From contig NZ_JAJONF010000008.1 of NCBI RefSeq assembly GCF_021462265.1, positions 1 through 64,000 on the forward strand: a DNA stretch of 64,000 nucleotides, written 5' to 3'. The position numbers and the translations under genes were made by a program. A model generated the notes under the pieces. That model made no database searches, had not been told where the DNA came from, and saw only the letters and a program-made list of their open reading frames with translations. This document shows positions 20,229 to 31,975 of the stretch, piece by piece (the stretch's first letter is position 1; each line of letters starts with the position of its first letter). This DNA comes from Streptomyces shenzhenensis (GTDB lineage: Bacteria; Actinomycetota; Actinomycetes; Streptomycetales; Streptomycetaceae).

Positions 20229-21134
20229 TCAGGTGAAGACGGCGAGGCTCTTCGCCTTGCCCTTCTGCTCCTCGACGAGCGCCAGGAAGCGGCCCTCGGG
20301 GTCGAACACGGCGACGGGGCCGGTGCCCGCGTACTCGTCGGGCATCTCCAGGCGCACGCCGTTGGTGAGCAGGCGGGCCCGCCTGGCGTCCACGTCCCAG
20401 CGCCGGAAGGCGGCCCCGGCCGCCTCGGCGATCGGCATGACGGTGAGCTCCTGCTGGAGCTGGTCCAGGGTGCGCGCGGAGTCCAGCTTGTACGGCCCGA
20501 CGCGGGTGCGGCGCAGCGCGGTGAGGTGGCCGCCGACGCCCAGGTCGGCGCCGAGGTCGCGGGCGAGTGCGCGGATGTAGGTGCCGGAGGAGCAGACGAC
20601 GGAGACGACCAGGTCGAGGACGGGGGTGCCGTCCTCGGCGACGGCGTCCCGGACGTCGTACACGGCGAACGACGAGACGGTCACCGGGCGGGCCGGGATG
20701 TCGAAGTCCTCGCCGTCCCGGGCACGCTTGTACGAGCGCACACCGTCGATCTTGATGGCGCTCACCTTGGACGGGACCTGCATGATGGCGCCGGTCAGCT
20801 TGGCGACGCCGGCGTCGACGGCCTCGCGGGTGACCTGGGAGGCGTCGGCGGACGAGGTGATCTCGCCCTCGGCGTCGTCCGTGACCGTGTTCTGGCCGAG
20901 GCGGATCGTCCCCAGGTACTCCTTCTCGGTGAGGGCGAGGTGCCCGAGGAGCTTGGTCGCCCGCTCGATGCCGAGGACGAGGACGCCCGTGGCCATGGGG
21001 TCGAGGGTGCCGGCGTGCCCGACGCGCCGGGTGCGGGCGATGCCCCGCATCTTGGCGACGACGTCGTGCGAGGTGAAACCCGACGGCTTGTCGACGATGA
21101 CAAGGCCGTCGGGCGGGGTGGGCTTGCTGGTCAT
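20229..21134 (-). CDS. truB: tRNA pseudouridine-55 synthase
   Basis: 301 aa. It converts U55 of the tRNA T-loop to pseudouridine. The TruB motif GHAGTLDPMATGVLVLGIERATK contains the catalytic Asp (about residue 46). A C-terminal PUA-like region is present. The ATG overlaps the rbfA stop (ATGA), so the two are translationally coupled at the end of the translation-factor cluster. Confidence 0.96.
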   Translation of the reverse strand: MTSKPTPPDGLVIVDKPSGFTSHDVVAKMRGIARTRRVGHAGTLDPMATGVLVLGIERATKLLGHLALTEKEYLGTIRLGQNTVTDDAEGEITSSADASQVTREAVDAGVAKLTGAIMQVPSKVSAIKIDGVRSYKRARDGEDFDIPARPVTVSSFAVYDVRDAVAEDGTPVLDLVVSVVCSSGTYIRALARDLGADLGVGGHLTALRRTRVGPYKLDSARTLDQLQQELTVMPIAEAAGAAFRRWDVDARRARLLTNGVRLEMPDEYAGTGPVAVFDPEGRFLALVEEQKGKAKSLAVFT

Positions 21135-21589
21135 TCGGCGGCGTCGTCCGTCTCGTCGGCGTCTTCCTCGCCCGGCTTCCGGTACGGGTCGGCCTCACCG
21201 GCGTAGGCGGCGCCCGCGGAGGCCTCGCGGACCTTCGCGTCGGACTGGCGCGCCCGGTCGAGGAGGTCCTCGATGTTCCGGGCGGTGTCCGGGAGGGCGT
21301 CCGCCACGAAGGCGAGGGTCGGCGTGAACTTCACGCCTGCGGCGCGGCCGACCTCGGACCGGAGAATGCCCTTGGCGCTCTCCAGACCGGCGGCGGCGGC
21401 CTTCCGCTCCTCCTCGTCGCCGTACACCGTGTAGAAGACGGTCGCCTCCCGAAGGTCACCCGTGACCCGGGTGTCCGTGATGGTGACGTGCGAGCCGAGC
21501 CGCGGGTCCTTGATCCCGCGCTGCAGCTTCTGGGCCACCACCTCTCGGATGAGGTCCGCCAGCCTTTTCGCCCGCGCGTTGTCGGCCAC
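21131..21589 (-). CDS. rbfA: Ribosome-binding factor A
   Basis: 152 aa, GTG start with GGAGA upstream. A KH-fold 30S maturation factor. ARAKRLADLIREVVAQKLQRGIKDPRLG at the N-terminus and PTLAFVADALPDTARNIEDLLDRAR in the middle are family blocks. The acidic C-terminal tail (EEDADETDDAAE) is common in actinobacteria. It lies between ylxP and truB. Confidence 0.96.
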   Translation of the reverse strand: MADNARAKRLADLIREVVAQKLQRGIKDPRLGSHVTITDTRVTGDLREATVFYTVYGDEEERKAAAAGLESAKGILRSEVGRAAGVKFTPTLAFVADALPDTARNIEDLLDRARQSDAKVREASAGAAYAGEADPYRKPGEEDADETDDAAE

Positions 21590-21628
21590 TGGTCCGTCTC
21601 CCGTTCTTTCTTCTTGTCGTTCTCAGGT

Positions 21629-21922
21629 CTAGTCGTCTTCGCCGTGAAAGCGCCGTCGGACCGACAGCAGCTCCACCTCGGGGCGGCCGGCGACCAGCCG
21701 TTCGCACCGGTCGAGCACGTCACTCAGGTGCACGGCGTCGCCGGAGACCAGGGCAAGGCCGATGCCGGCCCTGCGGTGAAGGTCCAGATGGTCCACCTCG
21801 GCCGCGCTCACGGCGTACTTCCGCTGGAGTTCGGCGACGATCGGGCGGACGACGGAGCGTTTCTCCTTGAGCGAGTGGATGTCGCCGAGGAGGAGGTCGA
21901 AGGACAGGGTCCCCACGTACAT
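21629..21922 (-). CDS. ylxP: DUF503 (YlxP-like) protein
   Basis: 97 aa. MYVGTLSFDLLLGDIHSLKEKRSVVRPIVAELQRKY is the DUF503 N-terminus. The family is small, ferredoxin-like, and regularly found between infB and rbfA, where a role in ribosome assembly is suspected. No clear ribosome-binding site precedes the ATG. A GATACAT stretch just before it could be a promoter element for a short or leaderless message. Confidence 0.92.
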   Translation of the reverse strand: MYVGTLSFDLLLGDIHSLKEKRSVVRPIVAELQRKYAVSAAEVDHLDLHRRAGIGLALVSGDAVHLSDVLDRCERLVAGRPEVELLSVRRRFHGEDD

Positions 21923-22266
21923 GTATGTATCCGGTTAACCCGCCGGTACGGGATCGATGGCCCTGCCAAGACCGTACCCCGTCCCTGCCTGGGGCTCGAC
22001 CGACTTTCGCCGGCCGCCACAGGGCTCCGGCCTCGCCCACCCGCCACCCGGCTCGGCCGGCCAAGAAGGCACCGCCTCGGTCCGCCGAGCGGACTTCGCC
22101 CGAGGGGGCACCGTTCCAGCTCGCCGAGTCGGGTGGTGGCTGGGCGAGGCCGGGGTCCGGGGCGGAGCCCCGTGGCGGCGCCTCTCAGCCGACCGGTCCG
22201 GCCGGACGGCGAAAAGTGCCGGCCGACGGCACCGGAGTCCCGTCGGCCAGCTGGCAACCGTAGGCC
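21923..22266. repeat. infB-ylxP spacer with a long imperfect inverted repeat
   Basis: 344 nt without a gene. A 36-base arm (22022-22057) pairs with 22123-22158 at 31 of 36 positions. The arms extend outward with shorter complementary patches (near 22009-22021 and 22203-22218). Smaller hairpins sit inside (near 22081-22093) and beyond the right arm (22158-22171). It could be a miniature mobile or regulatory element. No coding frame here looks genuine. Confidence 0.6.
22212..22248 (-). terminator. infB terminator
   Basis: 9-bp perfect stem ggccgacgg/ccgtcggcc (22221-22229, 22240-22248). On the minus strand it is followed by GGCACTTTTCG, a short U run. It lies 18 nt after the infB stop. Confidence 0.8.
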
Positions 22267-25401
<3,135 letters not shown>

Positions 25402-25555
25402 TTCGCTCCTTTTAGGTCCGGGTGCGTCCGGACCGTTGCTACTTCATGGGCGTACTCATCGCGTGCTCATCGAGTGCTCATCGCAATCTCGACCTACTTC
25501 CAACTCGCGGGGTACCAGAGCCGCACGGACGTTCCGAACGACGCTTCTTACGGTG

Positions 25556-25825
25556 TTACTGCTCGACGTACCGGCGCAACGCCTTTACGTCCAGCGGGCC
25601 CGGGGCGCGCAGCGCCCGCGGGAGTGCCCGGCGGCGTACCGCCTGGTCGAGACAGACCTGGACAGGGTGTACATACGCACCCCGGCCGGGCAGCGTACCG
25701 CGTGGATCGGGGACGCATTCGTCCTCGACCGCCACGATCCGCAGCAGTTCGGTCTTGGCCGCTCGCTGCCTGCATCCCACACAGGTGCGCTCAGGGCATG
25801 CACGGGCTCGCGTCCGGCCAGACAC
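25556..25825 (-). CDS. ylxR: YlxR family RNA-binding protein
   Basis: 89 aa, GTG start with GGGAGG upstream. The YlxR (DUF448) signature CVGCRQRAAKTELLRIV is present, and GRGAYVHPVQVCLDQAVRRRALPRALR follows. It is a small basic protein always found between nusA and infB. The family binds RNA and affects transcription in some bacteria. Confidence 0.93.
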   Translation of the reverse strand: MSGRTRARACPERTCVGCRQRAAKTELLRIVAVEDECVPDPRGTLPGRGAYVHPVQVCLDQAVRRRALPRALRAPGPLDVKALRRYVEQ

Positions 25826-25971
25826 AGTTAAGTCTACCTCCCCGTACCGACCTCACCCCTTCGGGGTAAAGATCGAACGGCTGTTGTCGTAATCCAAGCG
25901 GCCTGCGGCTTGGAACTATTCCCTCCGTCCGAGTGAATCCCGGACGAGGGGAGGGTCACTCACCCGGTGAT

Positions 25972-26958
25972 CTACTCGGACGCCTGTTCGGTGTCCGGGC
26001 GGATGTCGATGCGCCAGCCGGTGAGGCGGGCGGCCAGCCGGGCGTTCTGTCCCTCTTTGCCGATCGCCAGCGACAGCTGGTAGTCCGGCACGGTCACCCG
26101 CGCGGACCGGGCCGCCAGGTCCACGACCTCCACCTTGGAGACGCGGGCCGGGGACAGCGCGTTCGCCACCATTTCGGCCGGGTCGTCCGACCAGTCGACG
26201 ATGTCGATCTTCTCACCGTTCAGCTCGCCCATCACGTTGCGGACCCGGCCGCCCATCGGGCCGATACAGGCGCCCTTGGCGTTCAGACCCGAACGGGTGG
26301 AACGGACCGCGATCTTCGTACGGTGACCGGCCTCGCGGGCGATGGCGGCGATCTCGACGGATCCGTCGGCGATCTCCGGCACCTCCAGCGCGAAGAGCTT
26401 CTTGACCAGGTTCGGGTGGGTGCGGGAGAGCGTGACGGAGGGGCCGCGGACGCCCTTCGCCACCCGTACGACGTACGACCGCAGCCGCATCCCGTGCGGG
26501 TAGGTCTCACCGGGGACCTGCTCCTGCACCGGCAGGATGGCCTCCAGCTTGCCGATGTCGACGAGCACGTTCTTCGGGTCGCGGCCCTGCTGGACCACTC
26601 CGGTGACGATGTCGCCCTCGCGGCCGGCGTACTCCCCGAGCGTGGCGTCGTCCTCGGCGTCGCGCAGCCGCTGCAGGATCACCTGCTTGGCGGTGGTGGC
26701 GGCGATCCGCCCGAAATCCGAGGGGGTGTCGTCGAACTCACGCGCCTCCTGCCCCTCCTCCAGGTCCTCGGGGTCCTCCTTCGCCCACACGGTCACGTGC
26801 CCGGTGTTCCGGTCGAGCACCACGCGCGCGTGGCGGCGGCTTCCCTCGGTGCGGTGGTAGGCGATGAGGAGGGCCGACTCGATCGCCTCGACCAGCAGGT
26901 CGAAGGAGATCTCCTTCTCCCGAACCAAGCCCCGCAGGGCGCTCATGTCGATGTCCAC
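25972..26958 (-). CDS. nusA: Transcription termination/antitermination factor NusA
   Basis: 328 aa, GTG start. The N-terminal RNA polymerase-binding domain is followed by S1 ([29 protein letters not shown]) and two KH domains ([50 protein letters not shown]). It lacks the C-terminal acidic repeats of enterobacterial NusA, as is normal for actinobacteria. Its GAGGAGG ribosome-binding site lies within the last codons of rimP. Confidence 0.97.
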   Translation of the reverse strand: MDIDMSALRGLVREKEISFDLLVEAIESALLIAYHRTEGSRRHARVVLDRNTGHVTVWAKEDPEDLEEGQEAREFDDTPSDFGRIAATTAKQVILQRLRDAEDDATLGEYAGREGDIVTGVVQQGRDPKNVLVDIGKLEAILPVQEQVPGETYPHGMRLRSYVVRVAKGVRGPSVTLSRTHPNLVKKLFALEVPEIADGSVEIAAIAREAGHRTKIAVRSTRSGLNAKGACIGPMGGRVRNVMGELNGEKIDIVDWSDDPAEMVANALSPARVSKVEVVDLAARSARVTVPDYQLSLAIGKEGQNARLAARLTGWRIDIRPDTEQASE

Positions 26959-26960
26959 GG

Positions 26961-27470
26961 CTACGCCTCCTCCTCTTCCGTCATGTCCTTCTTGTCCTTG
27001 CGGTTGAACTCGACCTGCACACGCGCCTTGTCGATCTCGGCGAACCCGAGCCTGCGGCCGGTGGCCTTGCGGCCCTTGACGCCGGGCACCTCCAGGTCGA
27101 GGCCCGTGTCGTCGACGTCCAGGATTCTGGCGACCAGTTCCCCGCCCTCGGCCAGCTGGAACCGCACCAGGCGGTCCACGGCGCGCAGGTAGTGCCGGTG
27201 CTCGGTGAGCCTGCGCTCCGCGCCGGGGGTGCCGACCTCCAGGGTGTACTCCCCCTCGCCCATCGCGTCCGTCTCGTCGAGCTTCGCCGAGAGCTCACGG
27301 CTCACATCGGCGATCTGGTCCAGATCCGCCCCGGTGTCGGAGTCGACGACGACGCGCAGCACGCGCTTGCGTCCGACGGAGTCCACGGCGATCTCTTCGA
27401 GATCCAGTCCCTGGGAGACGACGAGCGGTTCCAGTAGCTCTCGCAGCCTCTCGCTCTGGGTGGTGCTCAT
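26961..27470 (-). CDS. rimP: Ribosome maturation factor RimP
   Basis: 169 aa. Needed for 30S assembly. [35 protein letters not shown] and [26 protein letters not shown] are family blocks. The acidic end (DMTEEEEA) doubles as the ribosome-binding site for nusA. It is the first gene of the rimP-nusA-ylxR-infB cluster and divergent from the lipoprotein gene at 27809. Confidence 0.95.
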   Translation of the reverse strand: MSTTQSERLRELLEPLVVSQGLDLEEIAVDSVGRKRVLRVVVDSDTGADLDQIADVSRELSAKLDETDAMGEGEYTLEVGTPGAERRLTEHRHYLRAVDRLVRFQLAEGGELVARILDVDDTGLDLEVPGVKGRKATGRRLGFAEIDKARVQVEFNRKDKKDMTEEEEA

Positions 27471-27808
27471 CCGGGTGACTCCTCGGCCGCGTGTGCTGTT
27501 GTGGGATGGGTCGCGTGTCTGGTCAAAGGGTATCGGGTCGCGGGGGGTGTTGCGTGCGGGTGCCTCCGGCGGGGGGCCGGTCGCCTACGGGGGTGGGAGC
27601 GGTGGCGTCCGGGCGGGTGCGGGTGGTTTGTGGCTGGTCGCGCCCACGCGGCGGAGCCGCAGATCGGCACAGCCCCGCGCCCCTTGAGGTGGGTGTCGCC
27701 AAGGGCGTCGAGGCGGTGACGTCGGTTGGGGGGATGCGCGGGTAACGTGATCACGGTCGGGTGCGTGCCCGCCCGTGTGTTCGTACGAGCCCCCTGAGGA
27801 CGTCTGCC
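27471..27808. other. Divergent promoter region with a dispersed repeat
   Basis: 338 nt between rimP and the lipoprotein gene. Positions 27615-27690 carry a member of the dispersed repeat (gggtggtttgtggctggtcg, then ggcggagccgcagatcgg and agccccgcgcccctt). Promoters for both directions must lie here, but no clear -35/-10 pair was identified. Confidence 0.55.
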
Positions 27809-28315
27809 GTGTCGTTCCCCTCGCTGTTGCGCAGAAGGAGTCTGATCGTCTCGGTGGCCTCGGCTGCCGTGCTGGTGGGCTGCTCCACTGGTTCGGACTC
27901 TGCCGGGAGCGGTGGGAGTACATCGGTGTCCGCGCGGGCACGCGCGCGTGCGGCACGCGACAGCCGGGGGCTGTTGGGGCAGTACGACGCCGTCCTCACC
28001 GCCCATCCTGCGCTCGCGGAGCGGTTGCGGCCGCTGCGGGCGGAGGTCGCGGCGCACGCGGTGGCGTTCGAGGAGGGCGCGGCCTCGCCCACGGCGACCG
28101 CGTCGCCGTCGGCCACGGCGTCCGCGTCGCCCTCGCCGGCCGTGCCCGCCGACGAGCGGTCCGCGCTCGCCGCGCTGGCCACCGCCGAGCGGAGCCTTGC
28201 CGACCAGCGGGCCACGGCGCTGCTGGACGCGCCGGGCGAGCTGGCGCGGCTGCTGGCCGCGGTTGCGGCGGCCGGGGCCGGGCACGCGTACCTGCTGACG
28301 AAGGGGGACCAGTGA
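27809..28315 (+). CDS. Secreted lipoprotein, unknown function
   Basis: 168 aa from the GTG at 27809 (GAGGA eight bases upstream). RRRSLIVSVASAAVLVGC is a lipoprotein signal with the lipidated Cys at residue 25. A Ser/Gly linker is followed by helical Ala-rich segments (AARDSRGLLGQYDAVLTAHPALAERLRPLRAEVAAHAVAF) and a Thr/Ser/Pro insert. It overlaps the next gene by GTGA, and the pair is conserved beside rimP in Streptomyces as far as I recall. The function is unknown. Confidence 0.82.
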   Translation: MSFPSLLRRRSLIVSVASAAVLVGCSTGSDSAGSGGSTSVSARARARAARDSRGLLGQYDAVLTAHPALAERLRPLRAEVAAHAVAFEEGAASPTATASPSATASASPSPAVPADERSALAALATAERSLADQRATALLDAPGELARLLAAVAAAGAGHAYLLTKGDQ

Positions 28316-28800
28316 GCGACGAGGCGAAGGCGGGAATGCTCCGGGCGCTCCAGGCGGCGCTGGCGGCCGAACACGCGGCGGTCTACGGCTACGGCGTCGT
28401 CGGCGGCCGGATCGGCGGGCAGCGGCGGGCGGAGGCGCGCCAGGCGTACGACGCGCACCGGGCTCGCCGGGACGCGCTGGTCCGCGAGGTACGGGACCTG
28501 GGCGGTGCGCCCGTCGCCGCGAGCGCGGCGTACGCGCTGCCGTTCGCCGTCACGGATTCGGCGACGGCCGTACGGCTCGCCGCCGAGTTGGAGGAACGGG
28601 TGGCCGACGTGTACTCCGACCTGGTCCGGGCATCCTCCGGCGAGCGGCGCGGCTCGGCGGCCGGGGCGCTGCGGGAGGCCGCGGTGCGGGCGGTGCGCTG
28701 GAGCGGGGAGAGCGTAGCCTTCCCTGGGCTCGCCGAGCGGGCGGGCTCCGGGGCGGCGGCCGGTGGGTCGGCCTCGCCCTCGGCTTCGGCGACTCCCTAG
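28312..28800 (+). CDS. DUF4439 ferritin-like protein
   Basis: 162 aa, GTG overlapping the previous stop. ALAAEHAAVYGYGVVGGRIGGQRRAEARQAYDAHRARRDAL shows the ferritin-like helix pattern with E/H positions, and ELEERVADVYSDLVRAS the later pair. The family is actinobacterial and uncharacterised; metal binding is only suggested by the fold. The C-terminus is a Ser/Ala/Pro tail. Coupled to the lipoprotein gene. Confidence 0.85.
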   Translation: MSDEAKAGMLRALQAALAAEHAAVYGYGVVGGRIGGQRRAEARQAYDAHRARRDALVREVRDLGGAPVAASAAYALPFAVTDSATAVRLAAELEERVADVYSDLVRASSGERRGSAAGALREAAVRAVRWSGESVAFPGLAERAGSGAAAGGSASPSASATP

Positions 28801-28823
28801 AGCTGGAAAGGAACGACTCGCGT

Positions 28824-29720
28824 ATGGCTTTCGAACCGCCGCGGCGCCTGGTGAGGGCGCTCGGTGAGACGGCGCCGGACGGTGACGAGTGGCTGGAGAA
28901 GCTGCCGGAGGCGGTGGAACAGGCCGTCACGCTACGCGAGTTGGCCGTGGAACGGGTACAGGTGCCGGGCGGGCGCAGCAGTGTGGTGCTGCTGGTGCGG
29001 CGGGCGGACGGCACGCCTGCCGTGCTGAAGCTGGCGCCGCGGCGGGCCCGGCCGGAGAGCGAGGCGGCGGCGCTGGCGCACTGGGGCGGGCTCGGTGCGG
29101 TGCGGCTGCTGGAGGCCGACGGGGCCGCGGGGGTGCTGCTGCTGGAGCGGCTGCATCCGGAGGTGTCGGTGCGGTCGCTGCCCGAGTCGAAGGCGCTGCT
29201 GGAGGCGGCGGGGACGCTGCGGCGGCTCTGGGTGGAGCCGCCGTCGGGGCACGCGTTCGAGACCGTGGCCGAGCGCACCGGGCGGCAGGCCGCGGCGATG
29301 GCCATGTCGGCCGGTGACGCCCAGGTGGCGCCGTTGGTGGCGGCGGCGGTCGCGGCCCGTGGGGAGTTGCTGGCCGCGCCGCCCGAGCGGCGGCTGCTGC
29401 ACGGCACGTTCCGGCAGAGCAAGGTGCTGGCCGGGGAGCGGATGCCGTGGCTGGCGGTGGGGCCGGATCCGGTGGTCGGGGAGTGCGCGTTCGACCTGGC
29501 ACGGTTGGTGCGGGACCGGGTGGAGGATCTGATCGCCTCGTCGTCCGGGGCGTCGATCACCCGGCGGCGGATCAGGCGGCTCGCGGAGTCGCTGGAGGTG
29601 GATCAGGAGCGCTTGCGGGGGTGGACGTTGTTCCGGGCGGTGGAGTCGGGGGTCCGTGCGCTCAGGGTGGGGCGGCCGAGGGATGCGGAGCTGTTGCTTG
29701 AATTCGCCGGGTGGGTTTGA
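28824..29720 (+). CDS. APH-like phosphotransferase fold with degenerate active site
   Basis: 298 aa. The layout resembles aminoglycoside 6-phosphotransferases: an N-lobe with VVLLVRRADGTPAVLKLAPRRARPESEAAAL (likely ATP-site Lys), and a C-lobe with LLHGTFRQSKVLAGERMPWLAVGPDPVVGECAFDLARLVRDR. The expected catalytic HGD reads HGT, the His/Asn that follow are missing, and the Mg-binding Asp of the usual IDP motif is Gly (VGP). It may therefore be a non-catalytic relative, or act on something else. Third gene of the rimP-divergent operon. Confidence 0.78.
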   Translation: MAFEPPRRLVRALGETAPDGDEWLEKLPEAVEQAVTLRELAVERVQVPGGRSSVVLLVRRADGTPAVLKLAPRRARPESEAAALAHWGGLGAVRLLEADGAAGVLLLERLHPEVSVRSLPESKALLEAAGTLRRLWVEPPSGHAFETVAERTGRQAAAMAMSAGDAQVAPLVAAAVAARGELLAAPPERRLLHGTFRQSKVLAGERMPWLAVGPDPVVGECAFDLARLVRDRVEDLIASSSGASITRRRIRRLAESLEVDQERLRGWTLFRAVESGVRALRVGRPRDAELLLEFAGWV

Positions 29721-29747
29721 CGTTTTCGGGTGCGGGCCCGGTGGGGC

Positions 29748-29992
29748 TGATCGCGCAGTTCCCCGCGCCCCTTTCGGGGCGCTTCACTGGTCGCGGCCAT
29801 GCGGCGGAGCCGCAGATTTGACACAGGCCCGCATCCCTTTCGGGGCGCTTCACTGATCGCGCCCGCGGGGCGGAGCCGCAGATTTGACACAGCCCCGTGC
29901 CCCTTTCGGGGCGCTTCACTGATCGCGCCCGCGGGGCGGAGCCGCAGATTTGACACAGGCCCGCGTCCCTTTCGGGGCGTTCAGCCCTCCCT
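29748..29992. repeat. Array of four dispersed-repeat units
   Basis: One partial and three fuller units of about 65 nt. Each reads roughly gatcgcgcccgcggggcgga, gccgcagatttgacacag, then a cccctttcggggcgcttcac hairpin. The units differ by a few bases. Related single copies lie at 19082-19185, 27615-27690, 35848-35925 and near 56755-56850. The array fills the gap between the phosphotransferase-like gene and the ferredoxin gene and its hairpins could end transcription both ways. Confidence 0.88.
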
Positions 29993-30181
29993 CAGTCTCA
30001 AGGCCAGGGCGGGACAGTCAGCGGTCGCTCTGCGGGCTCGTTTGCTCGTGCGTGGTGGGATCGGGCGGTCATTCACCAGCGGGTAGCCCCATTCGTCGAG
30101 GGTGATGTGCTCGGGGAGGAGCTCCGCGCACAGGCCGTGGCCCTGGCAGGAGGTCCAGTCGACGGTGATGTGCTGGTCCAT
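29981..30181 (-). CDS. Small ferredoxin (3Fe-4S type)
   Basis: 66 aa. The cluster pattern Cys-x5-Cys in SCQGHGLCAELLPE and a distal CP in DCPALAL fits 3Fe-4S ferredoxins that commonly serve cytochromes P450 in actinobacteria. Here it is the last gene of a redox operon; its ATG lies within a few bases of the stop of the NuoF-like gene. It probably carries electrons between the NuoF-like protein and a membrane partner. The C-terminal stop falls inside the repeat array. Confidence 0.88.
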   Translation of the reverse strand: MDQHITVDWTSCQGHGLCAELLPEHITLDEWGYPLVNDRPIPPRTSKRARRATADCPALALRLREG

Positions 30182-30182
30182 G

Positions 30183-31400
30183 TCAGATCCGTTCGGCAGG
30201 GACGGGCAGCAGAGGTGAGTGGTCGGTCGCGGTGCAGTGGCCGTGGGCGTGGGCGTCCAGTTCGGTCGCGAAGGTGGTGAGGGCGCTGCGGACCAGGCGG
30301 ACCGTGCCGTCCGGGTGGTGGCAGGCACCGCGGCCCTCAACCAGGCCAGCCCAGCGGGAGAGGTCCGTGCGGGCGGTGCCCTGGGGGCCGGGGGCGGCCA
30401 GGGTCTGGAAGGCGGCGGCCATGCGTGGCAGGCCGTTGAGGCAGGGGCCGCACTGGCCGGCCGACTCCAGGGCCAGGTACCGCAGGAGGCGGGCGGTTTC
30501 GGCCGGGCCGCAGCGGCTGGTGGGGAGAGCGGCCAGGACGCCCGCGCCCGAGTAGGCGGCCGAGAGCGGGACCTGGGCGGCCTCGGCGGCCGGGATCCAG
30601 GTGCCGTGGTAGCCGCCGACCAGGACCGCGGACGCCCCCTCCAGCGGGAGAAGCCGGCCGACGGGCATGCCGAACGGGGCTTCCACGACCCGGACTTCAC
30701 GGCCCGGCAGGTGCAGGGTGCACAGGGTGCTGCCGGGCTCGGCGGGGGTGCCGGCCGAGCGGAACCAGTCGGCGCCGTAGCGGGCGATCAGCGCCAGATG
30801 GGCCAGCGTCTCGACGTTCTGGACCAGGGTGGGGGCGCGGCGCACCCCGCGTTCACGGACCGGCGGGTCCGGGTGGGTGGGGCGGGCGGGGCCGCCGGAG
30901 AGGTACTGGACGAGGGCCGAGGCCTGCCCGGCGAGGAAGCGGGCGGGCAGGCGGACGACCCGCACGCGCACCGGGTCGTGGCGCTGGGCCGCCGCCGTCT
31001 CCAGGTAGGAGCCGCCGTCCTCGACGGCGAGGTACGCCTCCGCCGCGCCGACCGCCTCGGCCGCCGCCTGCAGCCCGTCCAGGACCAGATGGGGCGAGAG
31101 CCGGAGCAGGGTCTTGTCCTTGTGGCTGGCCGGCTCGCTCTCCGCGCCGTTCGCGACGACGATCGGCGCGCGCCCGGTGCGGCGGGCCGCGTCGGTGACC
31201 GCGGTGAACTTCCGGTACGCCGGGAAGCCCGCCCCGCCGCGTCCGGTGAGCCCGGATGCGGCCAGGGCGCGCAGGAGAGCGGATGGATTGCCGTACGCGA
31301 GCGGGCCGTAGCGCTGTTCGTGTGTGGCGAGGTCGGCCGGGGTGCCGCCGGGGGCCAGCAGGCGCGGAGGCATGTGGACGTCGGTGAAGAGCGTGGTCAT
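30183..31400 (-). CDS. NuoF-like FMN/Fe-S NADH-dehydrogenase subunit homologue
   Basis: 405 aa. It resembles the 51-kDa subunit of complex I: FMN/NADH loop GLTGRGGAGFPAYRKF (about residue 51), NGAESEPASHKDKTLL, an SLBB-like middle, and NVETLAHLALIARYG. The cluster region reads ESAGQCGPCLNG with a later Cys in GACHHPDG, so the first Cys of the usual ESCGxCxPC is Ala; the cluster may be absent, three-Cys, or ligated otherwise. No other complex I subunits are present. It couples by ATGA to the membrane protein gene upstream and by near-overlap to the ferredoxin. Confidence 0.88.
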   Translation of the reverse strand: MTTLFTDVHMPPRLLAPGGTPADLATHEQRYGPLAYGNPSALLRALAASGLTGRGGAGFPAYRKFTAVTDAARRTGRAPIVVANGAESEPASHKDKTLLRLSPHLVLDGLQAAAEAVGAAEAYLAVEDGGSYLETAAAQRHDPVRVRVVRLPARFLAGQASALVQYLSGGPARPTHPDPPVRERGVRRAPTLVQNVETLAHLALIARYGADWFRSAGTPAEPGSTLCTLHLPGREVRVVEAPFGMPVGRLLPLEGASAVLVGGYHGTWIPAAEAAQVPLSAAYSGAGVLAALPTSRCGPAETARLLRYLALESAGQCGPCLNGLPRMAAAFQTLAAPGPQGTARTDLSRWAGLVEGRGACHHPDGTVRLVRSALTTFATELDAHAHGHCTATDHSPLLPVPAERI

Positions 31401-31975
31401 CGGTGGGCGCCTTCGGTGTGCAGGAGTGCGGCGGGGGTCTGGCGGGCGGCGCGGACGGCCTGGGCGGCGCGCAGGGCGAAGGCGGTGAGCACCGTCGCCA
31501 CGCAGGTGACGGTGAGCCAGGTCATCCAGTCGGTGCCGGCGTCCGTGCCGATGCCGATGCCGTGGACCAGGGCGACGGGCCAGGCGCCGTACGCCAGCCA
31601 GTGCACGGTCCGCCAGGCGCGGTGGCCGAGGCGGTCCCGCAGCAGGCTGGTGACCAGGACCGCGAGCATCAGGTCGAGGGCGACCGTGCCGAGGCCGAGC
31701 CAGAACGGCTGGTAGTCGGAGACGAAGGGGACCAGGGCGTCCAGCGCCGTGATGTTCACGTAGCCGTCGGCGACGGCCACGGCGACGTGCAGGGCCAGGA
31801 AGGCGGTGGCGGAGAGGGAGAGCGTGCGGTGCAGGCTCATGGTGCCGAAGCGCGGCAGGCCGGGCAGGCGGGTGCGCAGGCGGACGGCGATGCCCAGGAG
31901 GACGACCACCGTGAAGAGGACCAGGCAGACGGCGCCGGTGGCGCGGTTGGCGTACCAGAGGGTCTCGGAGGTCAC
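31397..31975 (-). CDS. Ferric-reductase-like haem membrane protein
   Basis: 192 aa from the GTG at 31975, which overlaps the apbE stop (GTGA). About six membrane helices. His residues suited to haem are seen in SLHRTLSLSATAFLALHVAVAVADGY and TVHWLAYGAWPVALVHGIGIGTD. The fold resembles the transmembrane domain of ferric reductases/YedZ-MsrQ. It lacks the FAD/NAD domains, which may be supplied in trans by the NuoF-like and ferredoxin partners. Likely moves electrons across the membrane. Confidence 0.85.
   Translation of the reverse strand: MTSETLWYANRATGAVCLVLFTVVVLLGIAVRLRTRLPGLPRFGTMSLHRTLSLSATAFLALHVAVAVADGYVNITALDALVPFVSDYQPFWLGLGTVALDLMLAVLVTSLLRDRLGHRAWRTVHWLAYGAWPVALVHGIGIGTDAGTDWMTWLTVTCVATVLTAFALRAAQAVRAARQTPAALLHTEGAHR

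Noticed and set aside
29603..29956. Minus-strand frames with a repeated peptide (AGAISEAPRKG / LCQICGSA units)
   Set aside because: These are translations of the dispersed repeat array; they have no start signal and no known family, although such frames are often annotated in Streptomyces.
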